A DNA stretch of 64,000 nt, taken from positions 124,001 to 188,000 of the forward strand of contig OW569372.1 in NCBI GenBank assembly GCA_937625935.1, in the 5' to 3' direction. The translations under genes and the position numbers were made by a program. The stretch is from Tetramitus jugosus (lineage: Eukaryota; Heterolobosea; Eutetramitea; Acrasida; Vahlkampfiidae). The notes under the pieces were generated by a model. That model was not told the origin of the DNA. It did no database searches and worked only from the letters and a program-made list of their open reading frames with translations. Positions 19,601 to 29,266 of the stretch are shown one piece after another; within the stretch, counting starts at the first letter, position 1; every line of letters starts with the position of its first letter.

Positions 19601-22600
19601 GGTAGGAAGAACACCTTCTGATATGCAAATTGAGGCATTGATGTAGATGAGCTTGACGGCAATACTGGAATGCCGATTGCTTGAGATATCAGTCAGCAAC
19701 AATGTGCCTGTCATAGACACTGTTTGATTCTTCTTAAGTGCTTCTCTTTGCTTGATAGTAACAGATGGTAAGTCTTCTGTCACCAAATATACTGTCGTTT
19801 CAACAGCAGGAGGAAGCTTAAATGGAAGCGAAGTATACTTCTTTCTATCTTTGACAAACATTGCAAGATTATCCTTCGTTAAATTGTCATGCCTTTCATC
19901 AGCGTACGACTGTTGACATACAAGCGTGATGTGGAAGTCGGATTCTGCCACCAGAATCATGTCCCTACTTGTTTTGTTCTTGAGTGTAAAGGACTGCACA
20001 GCAATAATTTTGGATTTCTGTTGCAGTCCAGATTTGATGAATATCTCATCACCTACAGCCTGTCTCATTTCATTCAGCTTGTCGGATCGGTTTGGCATGG
20101 ACACCAAAGATATCTTCTCACTCGATGACTGAGAAGTGGTAGCATATATTGAATCAAGTTGAACCACATCAACACCAGAGCTAGTTTGACCCAAACTTGT
20201 CTCCAATGACTGCTTGTCATCAACGAATACTCGGACTTTAATCTCATGCAGAACTTCATGGTCATCAGAATTTACAATCCTGATGGTATCCATATGAACA
20301 CCGTAACTATGAATCTTCATAGCGAACTTAATGCTGACCTTGCTACTTCCTTCTCTCTTCTTGTCTACACTAATGGCGTCCAATCTTCCCTTTGAAATAT
20401 CGAGCTCTAAGCTATCAGAGTCATGTTGAATCTCATAATTGAGTGGCATATGCATGGTACCATTCTCCATAACGAATGATGACTCTAGTGGCTTGTCCAA
20501 CGAGCTGATACAACCAAAATCTACTTCTAATGTTGAACAATTGAGAATCATCCTTCCAACAATCGTACGGTAACGAACAGTTCTCTCATACAGCTTTTTG
20601 CTTCTGTCTTCATTGAATATCTGACAACGTAAGCCACCAACAAGCAACCTACAATGACCCTTTTGTTTGTCGTGTGCCGACAATGACGGACTAATGCAAA
20701 CATACACAACTTGGCTCTCCCCTTTGAGTAAACTACACTTCACAGCCTTTCTGGTCAACTCTTCATCTAAATAGGCATACACCTGGCTGGGTGAATTTGA
20801 CACAATATCAAAATTTAGATTTTGATCCTTGTTGTTGGATAAAGTGAATGGGAATACTTTAGCAATCTTTTTACCACCCTGTGGTAAATACGTGAAACCA
20901 AAATCGAACTCTTGTTGTTCGTTAAGCATCGATATTGATACAGGAGATGCACTCTGCGGCGTACATGCAATTAATACAGTATGGATCTTCTTTGTCCGCA
21001 GATTTTGAACACTAATGTAATGTCTCTGCGATCCCATAGAAAAAGTTTCGAAATGTACCTCAATGACACATTCACCATTCGCTGGTACTTCTCCATTATT
21101 TTGACTAAAGGATATTTTTGCTTCAGTTGATGCTGATTTGTTCATGACAACAAATCCTGCAGGTTCCAACGACTTATTGAAGATGGTAAACTTACAGTTG
21201 ACCTTAGCCTCAACATCCACCTCCTTAAGATCAATATTCAAAGGAGAGACAATGAATGATATGGTGTCCTTATCTTGAGGAACCAACGGTTTTTCTACAG
21301 CCAAGATTGGTGGTTGTATCTTTCTCTTGTGATCTGAGTGTGCCCTCTTCCTACTTGTAAGTATGTTGAGATTGAATGTAACAATCTGCTGTGAGTCAAC
21401 ATTCTTTGTTTCTGAAATGAGAATCTTGCCATTGCCACGCTCAGCAACGATATTAGCTTCGTCATTTGGATATGGCGTAACTGAAACATTCACAACTTGT
21501 GTTCCCTTTGCAGGAATAGCAAACCTAATACCACTTTCCGTTGTCTTAAAACGTTTTCTTTTTCGTTGTTCTGATTCATCTTCAGACGAAGACATGAACG
21601 TATCGTCATCCTCCTTGTCAAAATTGAGTTGCTTCTTGATCTCTTTTACTCTCTGATCGAGCTTCTCAACCTTGGAAGATTTTCCCTTTCGAACTGCAAT
21701 TTTCATCTTTTTATCAATATCTTCCAACTCAGACTCGAGCTTTTCGGTCTCTTGATTCACACTCACCGGATCTAAATCATATGCGAATTTCAAGAACCAA
21801 TTCTCAAAGGTATTATGATCTACCTTAATGTCAAACACTCTTCGTTGCTTCGTAGTGTTGGTAATAACAATTCTCTTCAGGGCTGACTCGGTATTCATGA
21901 TAACATCGGAAAAATCAATGTCATTATTCTTAATCGCAAATCGCTGATGCTTTTTGATATCTGCCTTAATGGTAATAACAGTAAGCGCCTCTGGGTCCTG
22001 TACATTCACAAACGTCAATGTTTCATGAAATTTGCCCGATAGAGAAGGCTTGAACTTAAACTTAAGCTCTCGACTACCATATCCACGCAGAACACCAACT
22101 TTGGAATCTGAGCTTACTTGCAGATCGCCTGAAGCAATCGAGCCAGTTTTTTTGACACGGTACAGCAGAGGGACCTCACTTAGATTACTGATTCCTAGCG
22201 TTTTCGTTCGCTCTTCAGAATCCAAGATAGTACCAAAATTGATATGTTTTTGAGTCAGATCCATCATTGACCGACACACCTTGGCCAATATTGTGAGTTC
22301 TCTTGGAGGAATATGTTGTTTGTCAGGCTGGTTGCTCTGTTGCTCATAGGACAAGAGATTGATATAAATTGACTCTTCAATCTTCTTCAACGTACTGGAA
22401 ACATCTGGTCTTAACACTCCTGAGGGCCTGAATAATACATAGACATCCATATCAGTTTTTGGTTCCAAATCGAGAACAGAGCACTCAACGAGATACTGCT
22501 TTGAAATCAACTTCTCCAAATTCTCCCGTGCATCCATTTCTGCCTTCACATACTCGGATTCTTTTGTCATTCTCGATTCCAGAGAGGACTCTTCACACTT

Positions 22601-24961
22601 GCTGATGCTCTGAAGGAAATAATAAAAATCAAAGGCAGGAGAATGATCGCTAGATGGCATTGGTGAAGCAGTTTGTTTCTCATCAAAAATGGATTTTCCT
22701 TCTCTCTTTGGTGATGATATTGGCCAAGAAACCGTGTATAACTTAATTTCATCCGGAGATGAATTAGAAAGTTGAAGAGAGATAGAACTTCTCGAGGTAT
22801 TCGATATTTGGAATTTTCTTAGAATAGGTTTGTTGATCACTAATGAATCAAAGTTGATTGTTTTCGCAAAGTTGTGTTGCGAAGGAGCTCTCACATCATA
22901 AAATAGTGCATGGAACATCAACATGTTCTTATCAATATTATTCGACTGTATCTCGACAATATTATCATTATTTCTATTATCCAAGTTCACAATGGTAATT
23001 TGCTTCTTATAATTTGTGTTCACACGTCTCGGTGATAGCTTAAAAGTTAAAGTAATACTCTGTTTCGGCCGAATCGTTGCCTTCTTAATACTACAAGTAA
23101 TAATTTTTGAAACGAATTCTACAGCGATGTGTGCCGGTATTTCAGACCGATTCACTACTTCAATAGAAGCACATCTCAGCGATCCAATGGATGAATCACC
23201 AAGATTGATCTTCTTTTGTCTCACTTCAACAATGGAAGAACAAACCATAGCATTGCACGTCACAGTAAAAAAGTCACTCTCCACCTTCTTTGAATCCTTT
23301 GCGCTAATGTACAACTTGAATTTTCGGTTCATTAACTTGGTGGTGAGTGCAAAGTCCTCGGCATCAATTTGTTGTGGTGTATAACACACAATCACTTGCT
23401 TCTCCTCTCCAGGTCGAATACTAATCTCCTCGATTCTCTCCTGCAACATTTTCTTCTCAGAATACTTTTCCAAGCTCTCCTCTGATGCAAGTTCAAACGT
23501 AATGGTAGAGTCGGAGGAATCTGAGCTGAAAAATAGATCCAAAACCTCATAAGACTCATTCCTAATGGTCATATTACGTCGCTTGGTCGACTCGGAGTAA
23601 CAATATCCAAAATCGATGCTCGTCACTACAGCACCGTCCTCATCCAACAACTTTAAGCCACTTTCGTGCACTTCTTGATTTGCAATTGAACACAACAGAG
23701 AAACAGCGCATATATTCGTTCCATTGTTCTTATTCTCGACATAGATTGGAATTTCCCAATCACCGACCATTAGCGGCGTAAACGTAATTGAAATACGCAT
23801 GTGAGCATACGCCGAAACCAAAATATTTTGACTAATGGACTTTCCAGTCTCATACTCTGTAAACTCCACAATACCAAACGATCCTTCCTTCATCATGAGA
23901 TTGAAGGACAAGGGTATCTCTGATCGATTCCAAACTGTAAATTCCTTGATTTGTTTCTCATTGACCAAACAGTGACCAAACTGCAACTGAGACACATCAG
24001 TCTCCAAATACGAGTAGCACACATTGGCAGAGAATTTGACTTGTTGTGTGACTGATACGGACAAGGGTGGTAACACTGAGTGTTCCATCAAGTTCCCACC
24101 TTCATTGCTCAACACATGTTGTTGTTGAGTGTTATGACTACTCGTGGTCATTGCTTCACTCAAAAAATGAATGGTACCGTGCAGAGGAATGTACGAATAG
24201 TGTTGATCGCTCTGTACAGTTCGATTGATTCCAGTCACTGCACTCGGTACAAATGAAACAACAAGTTCTCTCTCTTCATTGGCCTTGAGTAACAATGAGA
24301 TGCTTCCTGTTTGAAAATTGGATAGAATCAATGGATGTTGTTGTTGTTGTTGTTGAGTGGAAGATGTAGTGTTGTTGCTGCTTTCATTGTTTGGTGATAT
24401 TGTAGTTGTAGTTGATGATGATGATGCAGTGTTGGATGATGCTGTGACTGATGATGAAGATGACAATTTTTTCAAAAATTGAAATCGAACTGCATTTTTC
24501 AGATCAGCATTCACCTGTTGTTGTTGTTGTTGTTGAGTATTGTTTGTTGATGATGATGATTTTGTTGTTGTCGTATGATAATCATCATCATCATCATCAT
24601 CATCATTCATATCATGATGGTCTCTTTCTACAACACCACTATCATCCTTTTTTTCATCATTTTCATTGTCTTGTGAATGACTTGTTGTTCTTGGAGTAGT
24701 ACTCTCATTAATGTTGATATTGCTAATACTATTTTCAAAATAAATTTTAAGGGAGACGTCTCTCTGAAGAGCATCCATGTTTTGTATCATGATGGATTGA
24801 TGAACAAAACGATGAGCTTGAGTGTATAGTGGAACACTTGCGAATGAAATGTGATCAATTGTGGTGGTGGTCACCACATTTTGTTGTAGTTGCTGGAGTT
24901 GACTTTGTTGAGATACGGTTGAGAGCAACAATGGCTTTCGTTTAATCTGAATGAGAGACAT
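16643..24961 (-). CDS. Giant protein of repeated Ig-like (ASH/MSP-type) modules, 2772 aa
   Basis: A single 8.3-kb exon. After a Gln/Ser/Asp low-complexity N-terminus (about residues 90-230), the rest is a long series of beta-rich modules. Each has a pattern such as LQFGHCLVNEKQIKEFTVWNRSEIPL, ...FTPLMVGDWEIPIYVENKNNG: a DFG-like strand, an N-R/S-E-P turn and a final strand. This is the look of ASPM-SPD2-Hydin or MSP Ig folds. A charged coiled coil (EKLESELEDIDKKM onward, about 1060-1110) lies in the middle. The last ~230 residues are helical. No signal peptide or TM is seen. ASH-type proteins are often ciliary or centrosomal, so a flagellar or basal-body role is possible but unproven. Confidence 0.8.
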   Translation of the reverse strand: MSLIQIKRKPLLLSTVSQQSQLQQLQQNVVTTTTIDHISFASVPLYTQAHRFVHQSIMIQNMDALQRDVSLKIYFENSISNININESTTPRTTSHSQDNENDEKKDDSGVVERDHHDMNDDDDDDDDYHTTTTKSSSSTNNTQQQQQQQVNADLKNAVRFQFLKKLSSSSSVTASSNTASSSSTTTTISPNNESSNNTTSSTQQQQQQHPLILSNFQTGSISLLLKANEERELVVSFVPSAVTGINRTVQSDQHYSYIPLHGTIHFLSEAMTTSSHNTQQQHVLSNEGGNLMEHSVLPPLSVSVTQQVKFSANVCYSYLETDVSQLQFGHCLVNEKQIKEFTVWNRSEIPLSFNLMMKEGSFGIVEFTEYETGKSISQNILVSAYAHMRISITFTPLMVGDWEIPIYVENKNNGTNICAVSLLCSIANQEVHESGLKLLDEDGAVVTSIDFGYCYSESTKRRNMTIRNESYEVLDLFFSSDSSDSTITFELASEESLEKYSEKKMLQERIEEISIRPGEEKQVIVCYTPQQIDAEDFALTTKLMNRKFKLYISAKDSKKVESDFFTVTCNAMVCSSIVEVRQKKINLGDSSIGSLRCASIEVVNRSEIPAHIAVEFVSKIITCSIKKATIRPKQSITLTFKLSPRRVNTNYKKQITIVNLDNRNNDNIVEIQSNNIDKNMLMFHALFYDVRAPSQHNFAKTINFDSLVINKPILRKFQISNTSRSSISLQLSNSSPDEIKLYTVSWPISSPKREGKSIFDEKQTASPMPSSDHSPAFDFYYFLQSISKCEESSLESRMTKESEYVKAEMDARENLEKLISKQYLVECSVLDLEPKTDMDVYVLFRPSGVLRPDVSSTLKKIEESIYINLLSYEQQSNQPDKQHIPPRELTILAKVCRSMMDLTQKHINFGTILDSEERTKTLGISNLSEVPLLYRVKKTGSIASGDLQVSSDSKVGVLRGYGSRELKFKFKPSLSGKFHETLTFVNVQDPEALTVITIKADIKKHQRFAIKNNDIDFSDVIMNTESALKRIVITNTTKQRRVFDIKVDHNTFENWFLKFAYDLDPVSVNQETEKLESELEDIDKKMKIAVRKGKSSKVEKLDQRVKEIKKQLNFDKEDDDTFMSSSEDESEQRKRKRFKTTESGIRFAIPAKGTQVVNVSVTPYPNDEANIVAERGNGKILISETKNVDSQQIVTFNLNILTSRKRAHSDHKRKIQPPILAVEKPLVPQDKDTISFIVSPLNIDLKEVDVEAKVNCKFTIFNKSLEPAGFVVMNKSASTEAKISFSQNNGEVPANGECVIEVHFETFSMGSQRHYISVQNLRTKKIHTVLIACTPQSASPVSISMLNEQQEFDFGFTYLPQGGKKIAKVFPFTLSNNKDQNLNFDIVSNSPSQVYAYLDEELTRKAVKCSLLKGESQVVYVCISPSLSAHDKQKGHCRLLVGGLRCQIFNEDRSKKLYERTVRYRTIVGRMILNCSTLEVDFGCISSLDKPLESSFVMENGTMHMPLNYEIQHDSDSLELDISKGRLDAISVDKKREGSSKVSIKFAMKIHSYGVHMDTIRIVNSDDHEVLHEIKVRVFVDDKQSLETSLGQTSSGVDVVQLDSIYATTSQSSSEKISLVSMPNRSDKLNEMRQAVGDEIFIKSGLQQKSKIIAVQSFTLKNKTSRDMILVAESDFHITLVCQQSYADERHDNLTKDNLAMFVKDRKKYTSLPFKLPPAVETTVYLVTEDLPSVTIKQREALKKNQTVSMTGTLLLTDISSNRHSSIAVKLIYINASICISEGVLPTTSINLGKIGFINNWMNDFFTFHLQNLSDSPLVVKPIASADDIQILGVREDGTITVEPLDTTTVKSVLVAKKFMSHAGSNVRRHIDILNINNPSNHLKLDITSTLTRRAWKFSRIEQDHIITLPILQHPAINSSVYSDRAFGMTNQSEDTIECKFEFVSETIIRSFLKVEILNNVTSAPLRDYQFRLNDSLAVRVRCSAVSADALIPQALLKYVQTDSQPATTFKLGELKIRARDQKTEVFAIWGSLSQMRTFTTTSTNLVFRPANALTVQSKHGDRRKNPMNVDKTKRVLSQTFTLTNIKPFAPLHFRFDYSPPKDNNLQINVVPVQGSLEPGVSAVLSVFLESKDGAPLNELPEGTCVEVNDIYAPLSSAVLPLRILNSLGLNELSSSESTVNDYSAIPSPIASMASKFTPTLSVKGCTPIKGADTNRFEINVGQVNQNELVTWELTLQNNSPLPVEYCVYEVGRQNDTPSWLHLSNSEGTLSNHLDSQSITVTFMTETIKTHSTYLIIENKNNPEDMKTIRVNMEVVLSGRSAAKKLFNVLVDGSPIDQNNILDLGEVFVGHMVKHRSIDIVNVSDVELEFHLTSNVQPDSSAELHFSLSLTSLKSFHTLRVDPYGKTKVYILYKPNYNTKDSTYSGAITSDTPCFIDEQQLFIKCRLVKDYQEVVTLRAKCSPPQINIPSTDLLFVAKDTSSDIEPESEQIVIENCFDEPLLYTIRSDFCIYFNVEIPNKCLIGENEKHYITIRPNIAKIFSSDDVFQQGKYIEEHLTIYNRKNMKEKWWVSIRFARGYLRQFFTAPGPRNAFAFSSLEERISLLLRQFKMLCDTNLEQVQDQMRSSSRNGPARSLERVGLVSKMFKKKQFNLLYFDLRYLTDELVFYGLKGKAGQAFFDLAKLLYSVLFSHRIFTLSALNEEEEEQNVHTEPNPNILSGSPFDDLSPTTRNTRIPSILQKWRGQLTYFLSYFPDRKEELKVLLVVNESLFM

Positions 24962-24972
24962 TACTACTAATG

Positions 24973-24980
24973 TATAAATA
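24973..24980 (+). promoter_or_regulatory. TATA-like box
   Basis: TATAAATA lies in the short gap between the divergent giant Ig-like gene and the single-TM gene, and is oriented toward the latter. It is a plausible core promoter but unproven in this AT-rich intergenic DNA. Confidence 0.35.
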
Positions 24981-25194
24981 GGAAGTTTTCACTTTGTGTT
25001 GTTATTGTTGTTGTTGTGGTGGTGGTGGTGGTAGTTTTTCATTCAGACAAAGTGAACTTGGTTGTTGTTTGATGCTGATTTTTTCACCTCTAGCTTTTTT
25101 GTTGTTGGATAAACTGATTCGATTGGGACTTCAAGCAGAGCCAAGAAGAAACCTTTGGAGTGATTCTCCGTTCGTCTCTCAGACAAACAACAAA

Positions 25195-25818
25195 ATGACT
25201 TCAAAGAGAAAGCTTTCGAGCAGTAGTAGTTCGTCTTCAAAGAAGGAGGAAACAAACACTGCAAATCAACAAGAAGAAGCAGCCACAAATTATGAAACTC
25301 CATTTGATCGCTTCCGAACCGCTTTTCTTCGAACAGATGCCGATTTGCATGATGTGCGGTTGCGAATCATGAAAACAGAAGCCTACCAAAACTTTCTTGC
25401 CTTGAGAGCTGCAAAACATCCCAACAAGAGTTATTGGCACAGAACATTTTTTAGGGTCATGATTGTCACTGTTCCATCGTTTCTTGCCATGTACGGTCTG
25501 ATGTGGTTCACGAAACGAGAGTACGCCCAGATCGAAAATGATCAAAAGTTGCAGCAATCGTTTGAACCGTCAGTTATTCTGAATCAGTTGAAGGAGTACG
25601 ATAAACCACCGGGTCAAAAGGTTCAGGACACGATGCACATGAGAAACGAAAGCTTTTACTCGAGTAGGGAAGCTGCACGACTAAACTTCGAAGACATGTC
25701 ACTGCACAAACAACTGGAAGAAATGAACCAAAAGTTAAGTTCACTCAAGGAAATGAAACGACAGCAACAACATGCCGCTGTGAACCAAGATAGCCAACAA
25801 CAACGACAACAAGAATAG
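25195..25818 (+). CDS. Unknown single-TM protein
   Basis: The best start is ATG 25195 (MTSKRKLSSSSSS), giving 207 residues. An upstream in-frame ATG near 25069 would add a hydrophobic stretch. After a Ser/Lys/Gln-rich N-terminus, residues about 88-104 form one TM helix (MIVTVPSFLAMYGLMWF) flanked by basic residues (YWHRTFFR; TKREY). A polar, Gln-rich helical tail ends in QQQRQQE. The layout would suit a small organelle-membrane protein such as a respiratory-complex accessory subunit, but I do not recognise a family. Confidence 0.6.
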   Translation: MTSKRKLSSSSSSSSKKEETNTANQQEEAATNYETPFDRFRTAFLRTDADLHDVRLRIMKTEAYQNFLALRAAKHPNKSYWHRTFFRVMIVTVPSFLAMYGLMWFTKREYAQIENDQKLQQSFEPSVILNQLKEYDKPPGQKVQDTMHMRNESFYSSREAARLNFEDMSLHKQLEEMNQKLSSLKEMKRQQQHAAVNQDSQQQRQQE

Positions 25819-26182
25819 AAACAAGAGTATTATGCCGTTCGCAGCACAGCGGTTTCACACACACAAACGAATAGTCAGATATTGTACACACACATCTCGA
25901 AGAGAAATTCATTGTATTGTATCGATCTCTCTGTTTTATCCAAATAGGAAACACCCTCCACTGCACTGCTCTCGATACACCATCAGTGTATCTACACATT
26001 GGCTATGTTGAGAAAAATAGTAAAAATATAGAGATAAAAAATCATCCGAGTTTCGTTTTCTTCATTCTCATCAGATTCTTCACTTGTTGTCGTCGTCATC
26101 CATTGAAACATGCAACTTCTTCTTCAATTTCTTCAAAAAATGCATGCAACAACAAATTCATTAATAATTGTACGATGAAAAT
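25819..26182. other. Convergent 3' intergenic region
   Basis: Between the stop codons of two convergent genes. It is AT-rich with poly(A)-like signals on both strands (for example AATAGTAAAAATATAG near 26015). I see no gene, RNA fold or repeat. Confidence 0.45.
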
Positions 26183-26806
26183 TTACTGACGATTTTCTCT
26201 AGACACTTCCAATCCCCACTTCAAAATGCTTTCAGCTCTCTGTTGCTTGATGTCATTGAAATACTTTGGGTTCAAGCTCAAATACATATCCATTGCGATA
26301 GAGTTCATATATGGTTTGAATCTGAAGAAGTTTTCAGTTTCTTGGAACATTGTGTCGCTGTGAACAGTGTTGATCAAATCGTTATCAACAATGAATTCAC
26401 CATCAGGAATGGAAGCTTCCATGTTGAACTCCTGAGATCCAGGAAGGAGCTTAGATTCCTTAAAGTCCTTGTTCAACTGTTGTGTGTTGTTGTAAAAAGC
26501 AATACAAGAAAAGAAACGTGAGTTTTCAGGGCCACTACTGAAATTTGTTGTGAACGAAACATCGTCTCAAAATACGAGTCATGAATGATAACATACAACT
26601 CTGTTGGCGTAGGTCTTGAATTCTGGAGTAATGGTGAAGGATTGAACATCTTTCAAGTAGGAAATGATACCGGCAATGTATTCACTTTGGTTTGATTGTT
26701 GGACCAAGTGGTGACTTGCCTTGAAGTTGATATGAGCAGTGTTGTATGGATTGACAGTGTTTGCTCTAACAAACTTGGTTGCCTTTGTTGCAATTTGCTT
26801 GGACAT
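26183..26806 (-). CDS. Unknown conserved-looking protein (two exons)
   Basis: Exon 1 (26597-26806) and exon 2 (26183-26476) join across a 120-nt GTATGT...ACAG intron in phase 0, giving 167 residues. The product begins MSKQIATKATKFVRANTVNP and has a conserved-looking core (SEYIAGIISYLKDVQSF, TMFQETENFFRFKPYMNSIAMDMYL). It has no TM helix and is mildly basic at the N-terminus, which could be a mitochondrial targeting peptide. I do not recognise the family, though the length and style would fit a small soluble organelle subunit. Confidence 0.6.
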
Positions 26807-26956
26807 TTTTTGTTGATGTAAGTGAGTGTTTGCTTCTGGTGTTGATTTTTGTTTGGCTCAGAAACGCGGAAAAATTTCGATAAGTTGACCGCAAAGTGAT
26901 TACAACAAAAAATGCCGCGTTCACAGAAAAAAAGGGCATGTGTGAAGTTTTGTGTT

Positions 26957-28369
26957 TTACTTTGACTTTTGTTGGTTACGTTGTTGTTCGGCTGTTAGTG
27001 CTTTCTCGTACTTCTTTGATCTGAGTTTCCATGTGGCGGTTGTGACACCGTCTTCATTGGTCACTGTTGCGTCTCTTTCGAAGCCCAAAATCTTGACGAC
27101 AGGCTCGATGGCGTCCTCTGGAATTTTCAAGTCGGTATGCAGACAATCAAATCGGATCACAAAGTTTCTCACATGAGCATACATCAGAATAATGTGCGCC
27201 AGCAATTTGTCGGTATTTTCCTTTGATTTCGCCACGTGCTTATCTCCGGCCTTTGTAGTAAACATGCTCACCAAGTGGTTGGCGATTCTCTTGTTTGGAA
27301 CGACGAGCTTAACCTTCTTGAATTCGTTATGAGAAGAGTCGTCGAGTTTACCTTGGAGTGCATCCTTCAATGCGTTGCTAGAGAAACGGGTAGGTGCATT
27401 GTACATCCAGATCAAATAACTCAGATATAGTGCTCTTCTGGTCAATTGCAAATCGATGTCGCTCTTGAAGAAATCAGCATTAAATTGCAACAATTCATGC
27501 ACAACTGTCGGAATCTTCTCCATAGCCACCTTTTTAGGTATTTTTCTGCCTTGGGTGAATGTGAGGAAATCGACATCAATGTCCACCTTGTTCAAATCTT
27601 CAATCAGAGCCTCAGACAATAATTCGTTCAGTGGGAAAATATCCTTGGCCATTGCGGCACTCTTGTTTGCAACTGGGAAGTATTCTGGATACTTTGGTCT
27701 GTATCCAACATTCTTCTTTCCAGTAGATGAGAGAGCCTTCTCCAACAGATTAGTCTTATTCAAGTTGTATCTCTCATTTGATCGGAGTGACTTCTTGGCT
27801 CTTGCATTACCAAAATCAGCAACATAGTCACTTGCTTTCATAGTCTTCTCCACATCAGAGTCATCGTCATCGTTGGTTAAGCTTTCCAACAGCTTCTGCT
27901 TCATTCTAAACACCTTTTCCAATGGTGTCACCTTGACAGTGTTTGTCTCAGGGTCATAGACACCGAGTGCGAATCGAGTTTGTACCTTTTCAATCGCAAC
28001 ACCATTCTCGTCAATATCAACTTCGGCATCTTCATCGTCTTCTTCCTCCTCATCTTTGCGATTAAATGTCCGTTGTGCAAAGAAGCACAGAGAATCTGTT
28101 TCTCCGTAGAGGAACTGAGAATTTTGATTGGTTTGCTTTTTGTAGTGCAATAATTGTAGGTCACCAGGCACATTGACACCACTTGGATAAGTGGTGAGAA
28201 GTGGTGCTTCCAACTTGTCATTACTCTTGTCTACGTTGAATGTAATTTCTGTTCCTGATGATGATGATGGTGCTTGTTTTGATTGATGATTGACTTTTTG
28301 CTTCTTTGAAGATTTGGTCGACGCATCAGATTTTTCATCCTGATGTCTCTTTTGTTTTTGATTGGCCAT
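26957..28369 (-). CDS. RPA49: RNA polymerase I subunit A49 (POLR1E/RPA49-like)
   Basis: The protein is 470 residues from a single exon. The N-terminus is Lys/Ser-rich (nuclear localisation-like), followed by a dimerisation-type domain (FALGVYDPETNTVKVTPLE). The diagnostic A49 motif is VADFGNARAKKSLRSNERYNLN, and a tandem winged-helix C-terminal region follows (YLSYLIWMYNAPTRFSS, MYAHVRNFVIRFDCLHTDL). A49 with A34 acts like built-in TFIIF/TFIIE for rRNA transcription in the nucleolus. Length and motif order fit the family. An acidic loop (EEEEDDEDAEVD) separates the two parts. Confidence 0.88.
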   Translation of the reverse strand: MANQKQKRHQDEKSDASTKSSKKQKVNHQSKQAPSSSSGTEITFNVDKSNDKLEAPLLTTYPSGVNVPGDLQLLHYKKQTNQNSQFLYGETDSLCFFAQRTFNRKDEEEEDDEDAEVDIDENGVAIEKVQTRFALGVYDPETNTVKVTPLEKVFRMKQKLLESLTNDDDDSDVEKTMKASDYVADFGNARAKKSLRSNERYNLNKTNLLEKALSSTGKKNVGYRPKYPEYFPVANKSAAMAKDIFPLNELLSEALIEDLNKVDIDVDFLTFTQGRKIPKKVAMEKIPTVVHELLQFNADFFKSDIDLQLTRRALYLSYLIWMYNAPTRFSSNALKDALQGKLDDSSHNEFKKVKLVVPNKRIANHLVSMFTTKAGDKHVAKSKENTDKLLAHIILMYAHVRNFVIRFDCLHTDLKIPEDAIEPVVKILGFERDATVTNEDGVTTATWKLRSKKYEKALTAEQQRNQQKSK

Positions 28370-28666
28370 TTGTTATAAAAGATGATGAATGTGTCTGTCG
28401 CTTTCGTAGTTTAAAATGGGAGAAGGTGAAAGGAAGGAGTGAGTGTGGAGGGTAAGGTTCAGGTCGAGGTAACAATATCCTTTCTATTTCCTTTTCGGTT
28501 TTGTTTTATTGAGAGCAGGAGGTGAGCAAGCTCTTGTGTGAATTTTTTCTTGACTTCGACGTGAAAATGTTTCTTGCTTTTCACCGCCAGAGAAAATTCA
28601 GAGTTTTGGTTGAAAGTTCAACAAAGTCGGACAAAATACAAGGTGGGCGGGAAGGGTTTGCACCGT

Positions 28667-28959
28667 TCATGAGGATGGCTGGTTTTGATGTTGTTGAATG
28701 GTTTTTGCTTCACTCTTCAATTCTTTGACGCATGCAGCAAGTGATTCTGGACTGACACCAAGTTCACACAACTGAATCAAAATACTGAGACTTTCCTTGT
28801 CGAGATTTGCCCCTAAAAGCTTGTTCATTTCATAGATGGCTAGTTGACAAAACATATGATTAGTTTATTGTTCATCAAGTTTGTAATGTTTAGACAAAGG
28901 TAGTTCGTTGGTTACATACTATCCAGAGCCTCTCTGGCTGCGTTCTGTTGTTCGTTCAT
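28667..28959 (-). CDS. MZT1: MZT1/MOZART1, gamma-tubulin complex microprotein (two exons)
   Basis: Exon 1 (28920-28959) encodes MNEQQNAAREALD and exon 2 (28667-28839) continues TIYEMNKLLGANLD, then LIQLCELGVSPESLAACVKELKSE. The intron is 80 nt with a GTATGT donor. The joined 70 residues match MZT1 from start to end: NAARE, LLxxxLD and CExGVxPExLAxxxKEL. MZT1 binds the N-termini of gamma-tubulin complex proteins and activates microtubule nucleation. Human MZT1 is 82 residues, so the length fits. The small first exon makes this gene easy to miss. Confidence 0.92.
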
Positions 28960-29170
28960 TTTTCTGTTCGCTCAAAAGCACGAACAAGAATTTTTGGCGG
29001 GAAGTTGAGGTAGTTTCCAGTTCTGGAATTTTTGAGAGCACACCTAATGCAGTGAATGTGATTCAATACCCTCTAATCGAATTAGCATGCATGTTGTGAC
29101 AGAGCTTCTTTTTGTATCCCTCGTAAAATTTTTTGGGCACCTAGTTCTTAAACGGGAGAAATTGATATAT

Positions 29171-29266
29171 TCCCATATAGTCTAGCTGGTTAGGATATCC
29201 GGCTTTCACTTCCAAGCTGATAGCTAAAGTTCCCGGAAGACCCGGGTTCGAGTCCCGGTATGGGAG
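29171..29266 (+). tRNA. tRNA-Glu (anticodon TTC) with 23-nt intron
   Basis: The acceptor stem TCCCATA pairs with TATGGGA. The D-arm is GTCTAGCTGGTTAGGAT, and the T-arm CCGGGTTCGAGTCCCGG carries the B box. The anticodon stem TCCGG/CCGGA closes a loop CTTTCA + C. That puts TTC at positions 34-36 and the intron 29209-29231 between positions 37 and 38, the canonical eukaryotic site. A TTTT terminator follows at 29272-29275. It lies 104 bp before the F-box/SPRY start codon. Confidence 0.94.
29209..29231 (+). other. tRNA-Glu intron (23 nt)
   Basis: Removal of these bases restores a 7-nt anticodon loop CTTTCAC and a 5-bp anticodon stem. The position matches the 37/38 splice site recognised by eukaryotic tRNA splicing endonuclease. 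Confidence 0.85.

Noticed and set aside
24994-25068. N-terminal Cys/Gly-rich extension of the single-TM protein
   Set aside because: It begins at a non-ATG codon within a TGT/GGT simple repeat in the promoter region. It is likely 5' UTR.
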